This document shows, in pieces, positions 1 through 9,439 of a stretch of 64,000 bases of DNA. This DNA is from Leptolinea sp. UBA5203. GTDB lineage: Bacteria > Chloroflexota > Anaerolineae > Anaerolineales > Anaerolineaceae. A program made the position numbers and the translations under genes. Location of the stretch: positions 76,285 to 140,284 of the forward strand of contig DHVR01000034.1 of the NCBI GenBank assembly GCA_002412765.1, given 5' to 3'. How positions within the stretch are numbered: position 1 is the first letter of the stretch; each line of letters begins with the position of its first letter. Below the pieces are notes generated by a model. That model was not told where the DNA came from. It saw only the letters and a program-made list of their open reading frames with translations, and ran no database searches.

Positions 1-271
1 TCGGATTTTGCAGAATATCCAACGGATTTTCGATGGTAGGTTCTTCAGACCAATCCTCAGTATGGTCATCATCTTCAGATTCAGAGTCAGATTCAGAATC
101 GACTTGATCTGAGTTACCACCATTCTTCTTTTTTGGCCGGGACCCCGCTTTAGTGGATGCTTTTGTTTTTCCCGGTTTTCCGTTGGAAACTTTGGCTGCA
201 ACTGTTGCTTCTTCCAATTGCGTTTTTTCCAGATTAACTTCTTCTTTTTCTTCTCTCTTCTTTCTCACCAT
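1..271 (-). CDS. rpoD: Probable primary sigma factor RpoD, N-terminal part (runs off window)
   Basis: An open frame starts at ATG 271 and remains open to the window edge, giving about 90 residues. It begins MVRKKREEKEE and is Lys/Glu-rich, then turns into an acidic Asp/Ser/Glu tract, ending near ENPLDILQNP. No conserved sigma region is inside the window, so the assignment is inferential: a low-complexity acidic leader directly 27 bp downstream of dnaG is what is expected in the common dnaG-rpoD arrangement. The ribosome-binding site is weak, consistent with translation in an operon with dnaG. It could be another acidic-leader protein. Confidence 0.5.
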   Translation of the reverse strand, partial: MVRKKREEKEEVNLEKTQLEEATVAAKVSNGKPGKTKASTKAGSRPKKKNGGNSDQVDSESDSESEDDDHTEDWSEEPTIENPLDILQNP

Positions 272-298
272 ACGGATACTATACCATCACACATTTTT

Positions 299-2227
299 TT
301 AATCCAGTTTTATTGATCGTCTTAAAAGCTGGTTAGCTCTTTCGATACGGCCTAAAAGCAGGCTGTTTTTCACATGCATGTCCTGCAAAGACTCAAAAGA
401 TTCTTCACCCTGTTCCTGCATTTCCTTTTGCATCTCAGCCAATTTTTCATTGTTTTGCTTGATCCGGGATTCCCGAATATACAATAAGGTGCGGTACAAA
501 TCCAGGACCATTTTCTCTTCGGCAGGCTCACCCATCTCCATTGGCAGGAGTAGTTCCTTTACCACGGCTAGTAAGGTTTCAGGCAAATGCTGATAAAAAA
601 AGTCTTCCGCATCCACCTGGTCCTGTTCCAGAGATTCAAACAGTGCACGGCTGATGGTTTGGTATTCAAAATATTCAAAATCATAATAACTGATGCGCTG
701 CAAATCGGCCCGCTGTAAGGCACGGTCAATGGAATAAGTGGCATCCGGTTTACGCAGCAATAAGGACAGGCAATGCCGCTCCAACTTTTGCGTAGGGTTG
801 GCCGTATCCTCGATCTCACGGATGGCTCTATCCACCGAACCGGGTTGATGAATTACCGGCTTTCGGCGGGAGGCGGCACGCTTGGCCTGCGTAGTTTCAC
901 CTTGAACAAAGGTTCGTTCATCCAGCTTTAAACGCCGTGCCAATTGCTGGCGATAAGCGTCCCGCTCCACCTGATTGGCAACATCATCAATCAAGGGCAG
1001 CATCTGCTCCGCTATATCCCGCTTGACCTTCGGATCATCCAGGTTTTTGTCCACCATCAGGGTGTCCATGACGTGTGAGACTATCGGTTTGGCATCCCGT
1101 ACAATTTTGCGCCATAATTCGGGATCTTTGACCACAATTTCATCCGGGTCCATGCCGTCCGGCAAAGTACAAACCCGCAAATCCGCCTGCAGACGGCCTT
1201 CCTGCATCACCAATCCGCGTGGGTTGAAGGCGATTTCAACTTCATGATCCATGGAATCACGCGCGGTTTGCAGCCCCTTTAAAATAGCATTTTGGCCGGC
1301 AGCATCCGGGTCCAGCGCCAGGACGATCTTGCGCGTATAACGCTTCAGGCTGCGCAGGTGAAATTCCGTCAGAGCCGTGCCCATGGGCGAAACGACGTTC
1401 AAAAATCCAGCCTGATGGGGCAGTATAACGTCCATATAGCCTTCGACCACTACCACGGTGTCCTCCGTACGGATGGCCTTGCGGGCTTTATCCAGGCCAT
1501 AGAGCAGGTGGCCTTTATCAAATAAAGTCGTTTGCGGGGAGTTTAAATATTTGGGCAGTCCGTCGGGGTCCAGGGTTCGCGCACCGAACCCGCACATGCG
1601 TCCATTGGCATCCCGGATAGGAAACATCAAGCGGTTGCGAAAACGATCAAAATAACCACTGTGATCGCTGCGTTGGGAAAGCAAGCCGGCTTCATCCAGG
1701 GCTTCCACGGATTTCCCCTTGGATTTAAAGCTATCCAGCAGGCTGCTCCACTCATCCACAGCAAATCCCAGCCCGAAGGATAGGATCGTTTCCTTGGTGA
1801 CTCCCCGCTTGGTGAGATAGTCCTGAACGGATTTACCGCTGGGATGCTGTAATAATTGATGCTGAAAGAAACGCGCTGCTTCTTCCAGAATTTCCGCGGA
1901 TTGTTCGCGGCCCGCCTCGGCGGCTTCCTGCTGCGGGGAGGGTGTCTCCAGTTCAACACCTGCCCGCTGAGCCAGAACCTTGATTGTCTCCGCAAAGTCC
2001 CAGCCTTCTTTCTTCATCACATAGGTAAACACATCCCCGCCTTCATTGCATTGCCCAAAGCAGCGCCAGGTACCCGAATCCGGAAATACCACAAACGCCG
2101 GGGTGTGGGTGTTTTTGTGAAACGGACAGAATCCCAAATAGCTCTTACCCGATCGTTTTAATTTAACTCCCTCGGATACAATTTCAAGAATATCCAGGCG
2201 GTTTTTGATCTCATCTACTACAGACAT
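299..2227 (-). CDS. dnaG: DNA primase DnaG
   Basis: Synthesises RNA primers for chromosome replication. The 642-residue product has the family order: an N-terminal CHC2 zinc finger (C34, H37, C56, C60), a catalytic core with the TOPRIM segment VVVVEGYMD followed by LALDPDAAGQ at roughly 260-330, and a C-terminal helicase-interacting region rich in Glu/Arg/Leu. The zinc motif reads CFGQC, that is C-x3-C where E. coli DnaG has C-x2-C. The ATG at 2227 is preceded by AAGGACT. The gene ends 27 bp before the probable rpoD, suggesting a macromolecular-synthesis style operon. Confidence 0.97.
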   Translation of the reverse strand: MSVVDEIKNRLDILEIVSEGVKLKRSGKSYLGFCPFHKNTHTPAFVVFPDSGTWRCFGQCNEGGDVFTYVMKKEGWDFAETIKVLAQRAGVELETPSPQQEAAEAGREQSAEILEEAARFFQHQLLQHPSGKSVQDYLTKRGVTKETILSFGLGFAVDEWSSLLDSFKSKGKSVEALDEAGLLSQRSDHSGYFDRFRNRLMFPIRDANGRMCGFGARTLDPDGLPKYLNSPQTTLFDKGHLLYGLDKARKAIRTEDTVVVVEGYMDVILPHQAGFLNVVSPMGTALTEFHLRSLKRYTRKIVLALDPDAAGQNAILKGLQTARDSMDHEVEIAFNPRGLVMQEGRLQADLRVCTLPDGMDPDEIVVKDPELWRKIVRDAKPIVSHVMDTLMVDKNLDDPKVKRDIAEQMLPLIDDVANQVERDAYRQQLARRLKLDERTFVQGETTQAKRAASRRKPVIHQPGSVDRAIREIEDTANPTQKLERHCLSLLLRKPDATYSIDRALQRADLQRISYYDFEYFEYQTISRALFESLEQDQVDAEDFFYQHLPETLLAVVKELLLPMEMGEPAEEKMVLDLYRTLLYIRESRIKQNNEKLAEMQKEMQEQGEESFESLQDMHVKNSLLLGRIERANQLLRRSIKLD

Positions 2228-2319
2228 ATAAAGTCCTTACAAGGTTGTTAAATGGCGGGCATCAGGGTTTTGAAAGGTTTTCTCAGGGTTTATCCTGTAT
2301 TTTCATCCCGATTGGGAAT

Positions 2320-2348
2320 TTGTTTTCTTATCCACTTCAGATTATACT
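2320..2348 (+). promoter_or_regulatory. Candidate sigma-70-type promoter for the propeller lipoprotein gene
   Basis: A -35-like TTGTTT (2320-2325) and a -10 TATACT (2343-2348) are separated by 17 bp. They lie about 40 bp before the ATG at 2391 in the 163-bp gap between the divergent dnaG and lipoprotein genes. Confidence 0.45.
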
Positions 2349-2390
2349 GGTTAAAGATTTTACTTTGTTCGATTCAAAGAGATATATTTT

Positions 2391-3830
2391 ATGAAAACCA
2401 AACTGATAACGCAAGTGATATCTGTCCTGATCGTTGGTGTTCTTCTGGGAGGTTGTATGCCCAGTGTGGATAAAGCAGTCAGCTTGGCCTTCACCCAAAC
2501 AGCCCAGGCCTTAGCACCGTTCGTTGCCAGCGAGACACCCTTCAGCTTCACGAGGGAACCCAGCGAAACGCCGGATCCAAACAGCACTGCTACTTCAAGC
2601 CCAACCCCGTTTCAGGCGCCCACTTTGTTTTCTAATAGTGGTGTCAACGTCTGGGTCAAAAATGTGGTCGATGAAAACATCATCGTTTTTAATGATCTCA
2701 ACATGCAGCAGCTTATGGCAATTTCCATTGAAGGAAATATCGGCGATGTTGTGGATGCATTTGATGGAATTTGGGTCACCGACACCTTGAACCAAAAAAT
2801 ATATCGCATCGACCGAGATGACTTTCTTATTACGGCAGTCATCCCCACCCAAACCCTGCAAATCAAATCCATTGCCGCGGATGCCCAGTATATTTGGGTT
2901 GGTGTGCAGGAAGAAGAATCTCTACCGGATGTTAACAGCTCACCCAATGGTGGGATCCTGCAAATTGATCCGCAGACGAATAAAATTGTAAATTATATTG
3001 ACCTTCAAGCCCCGGTGGTCAAGTTCGCCTTTTCGGACACCAAAATCTGGGCTCTGGTAGAGACCAATGAATTTTATGCCATCAAGATCATAGATTTTCA
3101 AACGCAACAAATCACGGACGGCGGACTGTACGGCATTTGGCAGGGTCACACCCGTATTTACGGTAACAACCAGGGCATCTGGATCATAAACGAAAATATG
3201 CCGGATACCATCCAACATGTTGATCATACAGCCAACGTTTTACTTTCATCCATTGAACTGGGCCGCTACCCAGGAACAGCCTATGACATGATTGGCAAAG
3301 ATAATACCTTATGGGTTTTATTGGATCAGGGCAGTGTGGTAAGGATTGACCTTCAATATAACACGATTCTTTCTGTTATACCGGTCAGCCGTTATTGCAA
3401 AGAGCTGTTCTTCGCGGGGAATAATGTATACAGTCTGAGCCATAATGACGGAAAAGTCTATCAAATTCTTGCTGATCAAAACCGATTGGGTGCGGTCAGC
3501 AGCACCGGTTCCCGTCTGCCCACTTCCACCCCCACCATCAATCCGGACATCAAAGAAAAGGTGGTGTGTGAGAATGATTTTGTTTCCCGATTAGCTGTTG
3601 GGATGAATGCCAGGGTGAACGAATTTCCTCCGTATGCCAATCGTGTGCGAATTCAACCAGAAAAAGATGCTAAAATTCTCGGTTATATTGAACCCGGAGA
3701 ACCTGTTGAAATACTGGAAGGCCCAAGCTGCTCTACGGATTGGGTTTGGTGGAAAGTGAAATCCGTTCAAACCGGTTTGATCGGCTGGACAGCCGAAGGG
3801 GAAGGAACCGAATACTGGCTGACCCCTTGA
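2391..3830 (+). CDS. Secreted lipoprotein with beta-propeller-like repeats and C-terminal SH3-like domain
   Basis: The 479-residue product starts with a lipoprotein signal (MKTKLITQVISVLIVGVLLGGC, lipobox LGGC near residue 22), then a Thr/Pro/Ser-rich linker to about residue 80. Residues about 85-365 contain recurring strand-rich units such as VWVKNVVDENI, IWVTDTLNQKIYRID, IWVGVQ, IWALVE, IWIINENMP and LWVLLDQGSVVRID, the look of a beta-propeller. A second Thr/Pro linker precedes a C-terminal segment (about 400-479) with a conserved bacterial SH3 look (VNEFPPYANRVRIQPEKDAKILGYIEPGE... WWKV... GWTAEG). No catalytic motif was seen. It is likely to sit on the outer face of the membrane and bind wall or ligand. 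It stands alone, divergent from dnaG and convergent with glyQS. Confidence 0.75.
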   Translation: MKTKLITQVISVLIVGVLLGGCMPSVDKAVSLAFTQTAQALAPFVASETPFSFTREPSETPDPNSTATSSPTPFQAPTLFSNSGVNVWVKNVVDENIIVFNDLNMQQLMAISIEGNIGDVVDAFDGIWVTDTLNQKIYRIDRDDFLITAVIPTQTLQIKSIAADAQYIWVGVQEEESLPDVNSSPNGGILQIDPQTNKIVNYIDLQAPVVKFAFSDTKIWALVETNEFYAIKIIDFQTQQITDGGLYGIWQGHTRIYGNNQGIWIINENMPDTIQHVDHTANVLLSSIELGRYPGTAYDMIGKDNTLWVLLDQGSVVRIDLQYNTILSVIPVSRYCKELFFAGNNVYSLSHNDGKVYQILADQNRLGAVSSTGSRLPTSTPTINPDIKEKVVCENDFVSRLAVGMNARVNEFPPYANRVRIQPEKDAKILGYIEPGEPVEILEGPSCSTDWVWWKVKSVQTGLIGWTAEGEGTEYWLTP

Positions 3831-3850
3831 TGAATGCCAAATCAGATGAT

Positions 3851-3880
3851 AAAAAAAATCCCCTCGCGGGGATTTTTTTT
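3851..3880. terminator. Bidirectional intrinsic terminator
   Basis: An A-rich run, the stem ATCCCC-TCGC-GGGGAT and a run of eight T form a symmetrical hairpin between the convergent lipoprotein and glyQS genes, usable on both strands. Confidence 0.9.
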
Positions 3881-3882
3881 AT

Positions 3883-6800
3883 TTAGAAACCTTGTAGCTG
3901 CGAGAAATCTGCTACCGCGGCGGAGACAGCCACTAATTTTTGCAGCATGCCCAACCGGTTTTGGCGGACTTTTGGATTCTCTGCCATCACCATTACATTT
4001 TCAAAATAGGCGTTGACATCCGCAACATAAGAAGTAAAAGTTTTCAGGAACTCATCCACTGAATTGGCGTGCACCTGTTTCTTTTCCATATCCAGAATCG
4101 CTTTATACAGTTTGGATTCCATGGGTTCTTCAAACAGTTTTTCATCCACCGGGTAAATCTGTGATTCACTGCGGGTAATGCGCACACAGCGGGCATAAGC
4201 CGGGAAAATTTCCGACCAGTCCAGCCGTTTTATCCAGGCAGATAATTCTTCAATGGCTTGCTTGGCAGCAGCCGGATTATGACCCTGAACAGCCAGGACA
4301 GCAGAAACCACATCATAGGCATAACCTTGATCCAGCAGTAAACTGCGCATTCGACCAATCATGAAATCCACACAAGCTAGGCGAGTTTCCTCGGTCACGG
4401 GGACAGGTTGAACCTCAGCCGAGGCAGCCACACCTTGATGCAAATCAAAGGGTTGGTTGGCCGCAATAAGATTTTGAACCACTCCTTGAGCAGCTCTGCG
4501 CAGGGCGAATGGATCTTTTGTCCCAGTAGGAGCCAGGCCGACGGCGAACAAACCGACGATGGAATCCAAACGGTCGGCAAGACCAATCAAGAAACCAGGT
4601 TTCTGCCTGGGGAAGCGATCCCCGGCATAACGGGGCAGATAATGTTCAAAGATGGCGTTGGCAGTTGCTTCTGTCTCACCGGACTGCAAAGCATAGGTTT
4701 TACCCATGATGCCTTGCACGGAGGTCATCTCCACCACCATATTGGTTAACAAGTCCGCTTTGCATAATTCAGCCCCACGTTGGGCCGCTTTTAAATCCGC
4801 GGGCGATACAGGAATATCCTTGGCCAGCTTATCCACCAACTGGCGGATGCGCAGGGATTTATCATAAATGGAACCCAGTTTAAACTGGAAGGTTAGTGTC
4901 TTGGAGGCTGGAATAAAATCTTCCAGTTTTTGTTTGCTGTCTTCCCGGATGAAGAAATCAGCATCTTCAAATTTCGCACCGATGACCTGTTCATTGCCGG
5001 AGATCACCACATCTTCAGACTCATGCGTGCCGTTGCGTACAAATACGAAGCGATTGAGCAGCTTGCCATCTTTATCCCGAACCGGGAAATAACGCTGATA
5101 TTTCTTCATCACCGAGACCAAAACTTCATCCGGCAGGTGCAAATATTTCTCACTAAAGCGCCCCAGCATGGCAGTCGGGGATTCAACCAGATCATTGACT
5201 TCGTTCAGTAAATCCTCATCGATAAAGGGAGCCCCACCCACTTCAATCATCTTTTCGGCAACCTGAACGGAGATATTCTCTTTCCGTTTTTCGGGATCCA
5301 GAAGGATACCCTGCTTCTCCAACAAGTCAAAGTAATGTTTGGCACCAAACACCATCAACTCATCGGAAGATTGGAAACGCAAACCGCGGGTAAAGCGCCC
5401 GGAACAAACGCCTGCATAGGAGAATTCAACATCCTGGTCACCTAATAAACACAGGATCCAGCGGATTGGTCGAGAAAAAGCAATATTGCTGCTGTTCCAG
5501 CGCATGGTTTTTTCAAAATGCAGGGAAGCGATCAAATCCGGTATGGCATCGGGCAAAAGAGCGCTGGCAGGTTTGCCAATCTCCTGGACCACAGCCGCGA
5601 GATACTCGCCGCCGTCAATTTCTCGTTTTTCAAGCTGCTCAAAGGTCAATCCACGGCTCTTGGCAAAACCTTCAGCCGCTTTACTGGGATTCCCATTCTC
5701 ATCCAATGCACGGGCATAAGGAGGGCCTTTCACAACCGAAGTAAAATCCTGCTGCCGATAGGATAGATTTTCCACATAAATCACTGTCCGCCGGGGTGTA
5801 CCATAGACGGATAACCATTCATATTCCAGGCGCAAATCCACCAGTAATTTTTCCAAATTAGCTTTTAGTTGAGTACGAGCCAGATTGGCATCCTGTACGG
5901 GTAGTTCCTCATGGCCAATTTCCAGCATAAACGGCACAGCGCCCAATGGACGGGTATTGTAGCGTTTGTCACTGATTTCTTTTTTCTTGACTTCCTTACA
6001 GTCTGCTTCCAGTCTTTCTGCCCGATTTGGTTCCCACGGATATTCCAAGGTTTCACGCTGGGCAATGTATGCCTCAGCCACGCGCCGGGAGAGGTCGCGC
6101 ATGCGGGTGAAGAGCGCCTGTCGTTCAGTCACCCCGACTGCGCCGCGGGTATCCAAAATATTAAAGGAGTGGGAGCATTTTAAAACATAATCATGGGCAG
6201 GTAGGACTAAATTGGAAGCTAAAGCGCTTTCCGCTTCTGCTTCAAATAATTCAAACATTTTTCGCACCCGTTCCACGTCGGCTTTTTCAAAATAATAAAC
6301 ACTGTGTTCCTGTTCACCCTGGAGATGAATATCCCCATAACGTCGTTCGGCATTCCATTGGATGTCCTTGAAATCAGTCACCTTCTGCAAAGCCATTGCC
6401 AGACGTTCCAAACCATAAGTTATTTCGACGGATACTGGGGAACATACCGCGCCGCCAGCCTGTTGGAAATAAGTGAACTGGGTAACTTCCATACCATCCA
6501 GCCAGACTTCCCATCCCAGGCCCCAGGCACCCAAAGCGGGGGATTCCCAGTTGTCTTCCACAAATCGGATATCATGTTCTGCCGGATTAATGCCCAGGGC
6601 TACCAGGGAATTTAAATAAAGCTCCTGTGGATTTCCGGGATCCGGTTTGAGAATAACCTGAAATTGAGTATGCTGCTGCAAACGATTGGGGTTCTCCCCA
6701 TAACGGCCGTCATCCGGTCTTACGGACGGTTCAACATAAGCAACTTTCCAGGGCTCAGGACCCAAAACACGCAAATAAGTGGCTGGATTCATCGTCCCTG

Positions 6801-6903
6801 CGCCCACCTGAGAATAATAGGGCTGCCATAGTAAACAACCCTGTTCTGACCAGTAGGTTTGTAGATTCAGGATTATGGATTGAAAATAATGAGTTGAATT
6901 CAT
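3883..6903 (-). CDS. glyQS: Glycyl-tRNA synthetase, fused alpha-beta chain
   Basis: Charges tRNA-Gly. The 1006-residue protein joins both subunits of the bacterial heterotetrameric enzyme. Residues 1 to about 300 are the alpha (GlyQ) catalytic domain, with GCLLWQPYYSQVGAGTMNPATYLR, PDDGRYGENPNRLQQHTQFQV (in pieces) and EDNWESPALGAWGLGWEVW-type motifs. A short Lys-rich linker (about 300-322) leads into the beta (GlyS) chain, starting at FMLEIGHEELPVQDA near 328 and ending with the DALR anticodon-binding domain (VMVMAENPKVRQNRL). E. coli encodes the two chains separately; fused forms are known in some phyla. ATG 6903 has GGAG upstream. The gene follows recO by 80 bp. Confidence 0.96.
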   Translation of the reverse strand: MNSTHYFQSIILNLQTYWSEQGCLLWQPYYSQVGAGTMNPATYLRVLGPEPWKVAYVEPSVRPDDGRYGENPNRLQQHTQFQVILKPDPGNPQELYLNSLVALGINPAEHDIRFVEDNWESPALGAWGLGWEVWLDGMEVTQFTYFQQAGGAVCSPVSVEITYGLERLAMALQKVTDFKDIQWNAERRYGDIHLQGEQEHSVYYFEKADVERVRKMFELFEAEAESALASNLVLPAHDYVLKCSHSFNILDTRGAVGVTERQALFTRMRDLSRRVAEAYIAQRETLEYPWEPNRAERLEADCKEVKKKEISDKRYNTRPLGAVPFMLEIGHEELPVQDANLARTQLKANLEKLLVDLRLEYEWLSVYGTPRRTVIYVENLSYRQQDFTSVVKGPPYARALDENGNPSKAAEGFAKSRGLTFEQLEKREIDGGEYLAAVVQEIGKPASALLPDAIPDLIASLHFEKTMRWNSSNIAFSRPIRWILCLLGDQDVEFSYAGVCSGRFTRGLRFQSSDELMVFGAKHYFDLLEKQGILLDPEKRKENISVQVAEKMIEVGGAPFIDEDLLNEVNDLVESPTAMLGRFSEKYLHLPDEVLVSVMKKYQRYFPVRDKDGKLLNRFVFVRNGTHESEDVVISGNEQVIGAKFEDADFFIREDSKQKLEDFIPASKTLTFQFKLGSIYDKSLRIRQLVDKLAKDIPVSPADLKAAQRGAELCKADLLTNMVVEMTSVQGIMGKTYALQSGETEATANAIFEHYLPRYAGDRFPRQKPGFLIGLADRLDSIVGLFAVGLAPTGTKDPFALRRAAQGVVQNLIAANQPFDLHQGVAASAEVQPVPVTEETRLACVDFMIGRMRSLLLDQGYAYDVVSAVLAVQGHNPAAAKQAIEELSAWIKRLDWSEIFPAYARCVRITRSESQIYPVDEKLFEEPMESKLYKAILDMEKKQVHANSVDEFLKTFTSYVADVNAYFENVMVMAENPKVRQNRLGMLQKLVAVSAAVADFSQLQGF

Positions 6904-6983
6904 TGCGACTCCGTCTTTTGGGGGGGTGACCTTAATTTACAATTATACCATCATCAAATTAGGGTTTTCCATTCATTTCTTAC

Positions 6984-7760
6984 TTACAATTTTGTATTGT
7001 TATCCCGTACCAAACGCACAAAATCAGCCGAGTGAACATGGCGTTCCAGTAAAAAGGATATATAACGGGATATGAGATGCTCAAAAGGATTTCGGACCGG
7101 TTCGGGGATTTGCAAAGCCCGGATTTGATTATAGGGGCTGCGCTGCAAATGCCGCAGATATTTTAAGACTGACATGGACACAGGCATGGCGTCCATGGGT
7201 TTGCCGCTGCATTTTGGGCAAATCACGCCCCCTTCCAGGAAAGAGAAAAATTGGTTTTGCGCCTCAATGGGTTCGCGGCAGACAACACACTGGGATAATT
7301 CCGGCCTATACCCCAATAAATCCAGCAGGCGTACTTCAAAGTAGCGCACTACGAGAAATGGATCAGCATCGGATTCCAGGCGTTCCAGGGATTGCGTCAG
7401 AAGTATGTACAGCGACCGGTTTTCTTCTTCCTCAAAGGTGAAGCGATCAATCAATTCGGTCAGATAACAGGCGTAGCCGGTCAATAATAAAGTCGCCCGT
7501 ATCGGTAAATGCGCATTGACCGTTTCAGCCTGGGTGACAATCCACATGCCTGTCCCACGGGCTAATAACAGGGCTACCCGCGTCAAGGGTTCCAAATGAC
7601 CCGCTTTCCGTGAACGGATGCGCCGTACGCCCTTGGCAACCACTTTAATTTTTCCCAATTCACGGGAATAAATACGCAGCATACGATCCGCTTCCCCCCA
7701 ATCATTATGTTGAAGGATAACTGCCTCAACTTTTTGGGAGCGCTTGGATTCAGCCGACAT
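6984..7760 (-). CDS. recO: DNA repair protein RecO
   Basis: Mediator that helps load RecA onto SSB-coated single-stranded DNA in the RecFOR pathway. The 258-residue product has the N-terminal OB-fold (KVEAVILQHNDWGEADRMLRIYSRELGKI), a helical middle part, and a zinc site formed by CVVCREP (about 152) and CPKCSG (about 178), then a helical C-terminus. Length matches the family. It starts 4 bp after the cdd stop, so the two genes are translationally linked in the glmU-corC-cdd-recO-glyQS run. Confidence 0.93.
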   Translation of the reverse strand: MSAESKRSQKVEAVILQHNDWGEADRMLRIYSRELGKIKVVAKGVRRIRSRKAGHLEPLTRVALLLARGTGMWIVTQAETVNAHLPIRATLLLTGYACYLTELIDRFTFEEEENRSLYILLTQSLERLESDADPFLVVRYFEVRLLDLLGYRPELSQCVVCREPIEAQNQFFSFLEGGVICPKCSGKPMDAMPVSMSVLKYLRHLQRSPYNQIRALQIPEPVRNPFEHLISRYISFLLERHVHSADFVRLVRDNNTKL

Positions 7761-7764
7761 CAGA

Positions 7765-8175
7765 CTACCTGACTAATTTATCAGGTGTGAAAGCACCTGG
7801 CAGCAGACCACCTACGGTGGTTTCCATCACAATTTCAGCCTTTTTGTTGGCGATATAAACCTTGGTATCCAGGCCAAACTCAGCCAACACCTGCCTGCAG
7901 CTCCCGCACGGAGAACCGCCATTTTCCGTTACTACGGCAATGGCATCAAATCTCATTTCCCCATCCGAGACGGCCTTAAATACCGCCACCCGTTCAGCAC
8001 AAATGGTGACTGGATAAGCCGCATTCTCAATGTTCACGCCGCTGTAGACCTTACCTGTGGCAGTTAATAAAGCCGCCGATACGGGATAGTGTGAATAGGG
8101 CGAATAAGATTTTCCTAAATTCTCAACAGCAAGTTGTACCAGGTCCTGGGGAGTAACATCATGGATTTGTGACAT
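7765..8175 (-). CDS. cdd: Cytidine deaminase
   Basis: Deaminates cytidine and deoxycytidine to uridine in pyrimidine salvage. The 136-residue length fits the homotetrameric class. Zinc-site and catalytic residues are visible: C59-A60-E61 in TICAERVAVFKA and P-C90-GSC93 in GSPCGSCRQVLAEF; SGVNIENAAYP is the substrate-binding stretch. ATG 8175 is preceded by GAGGAAGAGT and lies inside the 3' end of the upstream CBS-protein gene (17-bp overlap), which indicates translational coupling. Confidence 0.95.
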   Translation of the reverse strand: MSQIHDVTPQDLVQLAVENLGKSYSPYSHYPVSAALLTATGKVYSGVNIENAAYPVTICAERVAVFKAVSDGEMRFDAIAVVTENGGSPCGSCRQVLAEFGLDTKVYIANKKAEIVMETTVGGLLPGAFTPDKLVR

Positions 8176-9439
8176 ACTCTTCCTCCGAATGGTGCGTTGG
8201 ATGGGTGCGTAAAGCGCGAACCGTATGAATTCTCCGCCCGATAATTTTTTCTACTTTTAACAGCCAATGCTCAATTTGAATTTCCTCACCGCCGGCAGGG
8301 ACCCGTCCGATCTGGCCGTAAATAAAACCGCCCAACGAATCGGCCACTTCTTTAGTCAAGTCGGTGTTTAGGGTTTCATTAAAATCATCCAGATCCACCC
8401 GGCCATTGAAAATGTATTCATCATCGGAGATTTTGTCAATTTCCAGCTCTTCCCCTTCATCATACTCGTCCCGAATTTCTCCGACAATTTCCTCTACAAT
8501 ATCTTCCAAAGTCACCAGGCCAGCCATGCCGCCGTATTCATCCACCACGATGGATAAATGCACACCGCGTGCCTGCATTTCTTTTAGCAGCTCGTCCACT
8601 TTTTTGGCTTCCGGTACATAATATGCCGGTCTTAATAAGTTACGAATCATGGCTTGTTCACCATCCTGCACATGAATACGTAACAAATCTTTCGCGTAAA
8701 GCAGGCCGACAATATGATCGATACTTTCTTCATACACAGGCAAGCGGGAATGGCCTGAATTTAAAACCAATTGAATGGCATCCGGAATGGTGGTGTTGAC
8801 TTCAAGAGCCGAAACATCAATCCGTGGAACCATGATCTCTCGGCACAGGGTATCGGAAAAGTTGAGGATGGAGTAAATCATTTCCCGTTCGCCATCTTCC
8901 AGGCTGCTTTCCCCATCGCTATCTTGGACCCAGGACTTTAACTCATCATCCGTCATGGATTGATAAGAACGCAGCAGTAAAGTGGGCGTACCGGATAATT
9001 TAATTAAGATCCGGGTAAGCGGTGAAAAGAGGACATCCAGAAGACCAGCCAGCCAGGTAAATCGCAATGCCCAGGCTTCCACCTGATTAACGATCAACCG
9101 TTCCAGCGCATATTCCACACAAAGGAGAATCAGGGTGATGAGCATCACAAGAATAAACTGCACACCCAAATCCAGGGAAGGAAATGCGGATTGACTTATC
9201 CACAGAAAACTGAGTACCGCAACTACCGCATGGTTTAGAACCAGGGTAAAGCGCAGGATAATACCCAGGCTCGGTTTATCAAGCATTTTCAATGTATAGG
9301 CTGCGGTGGGTTTATGGTCTTTTAATTCCAACAGCATAGGAATCCGAGCATGCACAAAACTAAAGCGCATCAGGGAATATGCGATATCCAGCAGGATAAA
9401 CAGGGCAAATAAAAACCAAAACAGAGGTAGATCAGGCAT
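8159..9439 (-). CDS. CorC/HlyC (TlyC)-type membrane protein with DUF21 and CBS domains
   Basis: The 426-residue product has an N-terminal CNNM/DUF21-like membrane part (hydrophobic segments within residues 1-135), then the conserved stretch SWVQDSDGESSLEDGEREMIYSIL (in pieces) leading to a CBS pair (about 190-320; IMVPRIDVSALEV, HSRLPVYEESIDHIVGLLYAKDLL, VHLSIVVDEYGGMAGLVTLEDIVEEIVGEI in pieces) and a C-terminal CorC_HlyC domain (about 340-420). Members are linked to Mg2+ or cation efflux; the old name hemolysin is usually misleading. It overlaps the glmU stop by 8 bp and cdd by 17 bp. No own strong ribosome-binding site is visible. Confidence 0.88.
   Translation of the reverse strand: MPDLPLFWFLFALFILLDIAYSLMRFSFVHARIPMLLELKDHKPTAAYTLKMLDKPSLGIILRFTLVLNHAVVAVLSFLWISQSAFPSLDLGVQFILVMLITLILLCVEYALERLIVNQVEAWALRFTWLAGLLDVLFSPLTRILIKLSGTPTLLLRSYQSMTDDELKSWVQDSDGESSLEDGEREMIYSILNFSDTLCREIMVPRIDVSALEVNTTIPDAIQLVLNSGHSRLPVYEESIDHIVGLLYAKDLLRIHVQDGEQAMIRNLLRPAYYVPEAKKVDELLKEMQARGVHLSIVVDEYGGMAGLVTLEDIVEEIVGEIRDEYDEGEELEIDKISDDEYIFNGRVDLDDFNETLNTDLTKEVADSLGGFIYGQIGRVPAGGEEIQIEHWLLKVEKIIGRRIHTVRALRTHPTHHSEEEYVTNP

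Noticed and set aside
6904..6983. T-box or glycine riboswitch upstream of glyQS
   Set aside because: Only 80 bp separate recO and glyQS, and no conserved core or antiterminator is present.
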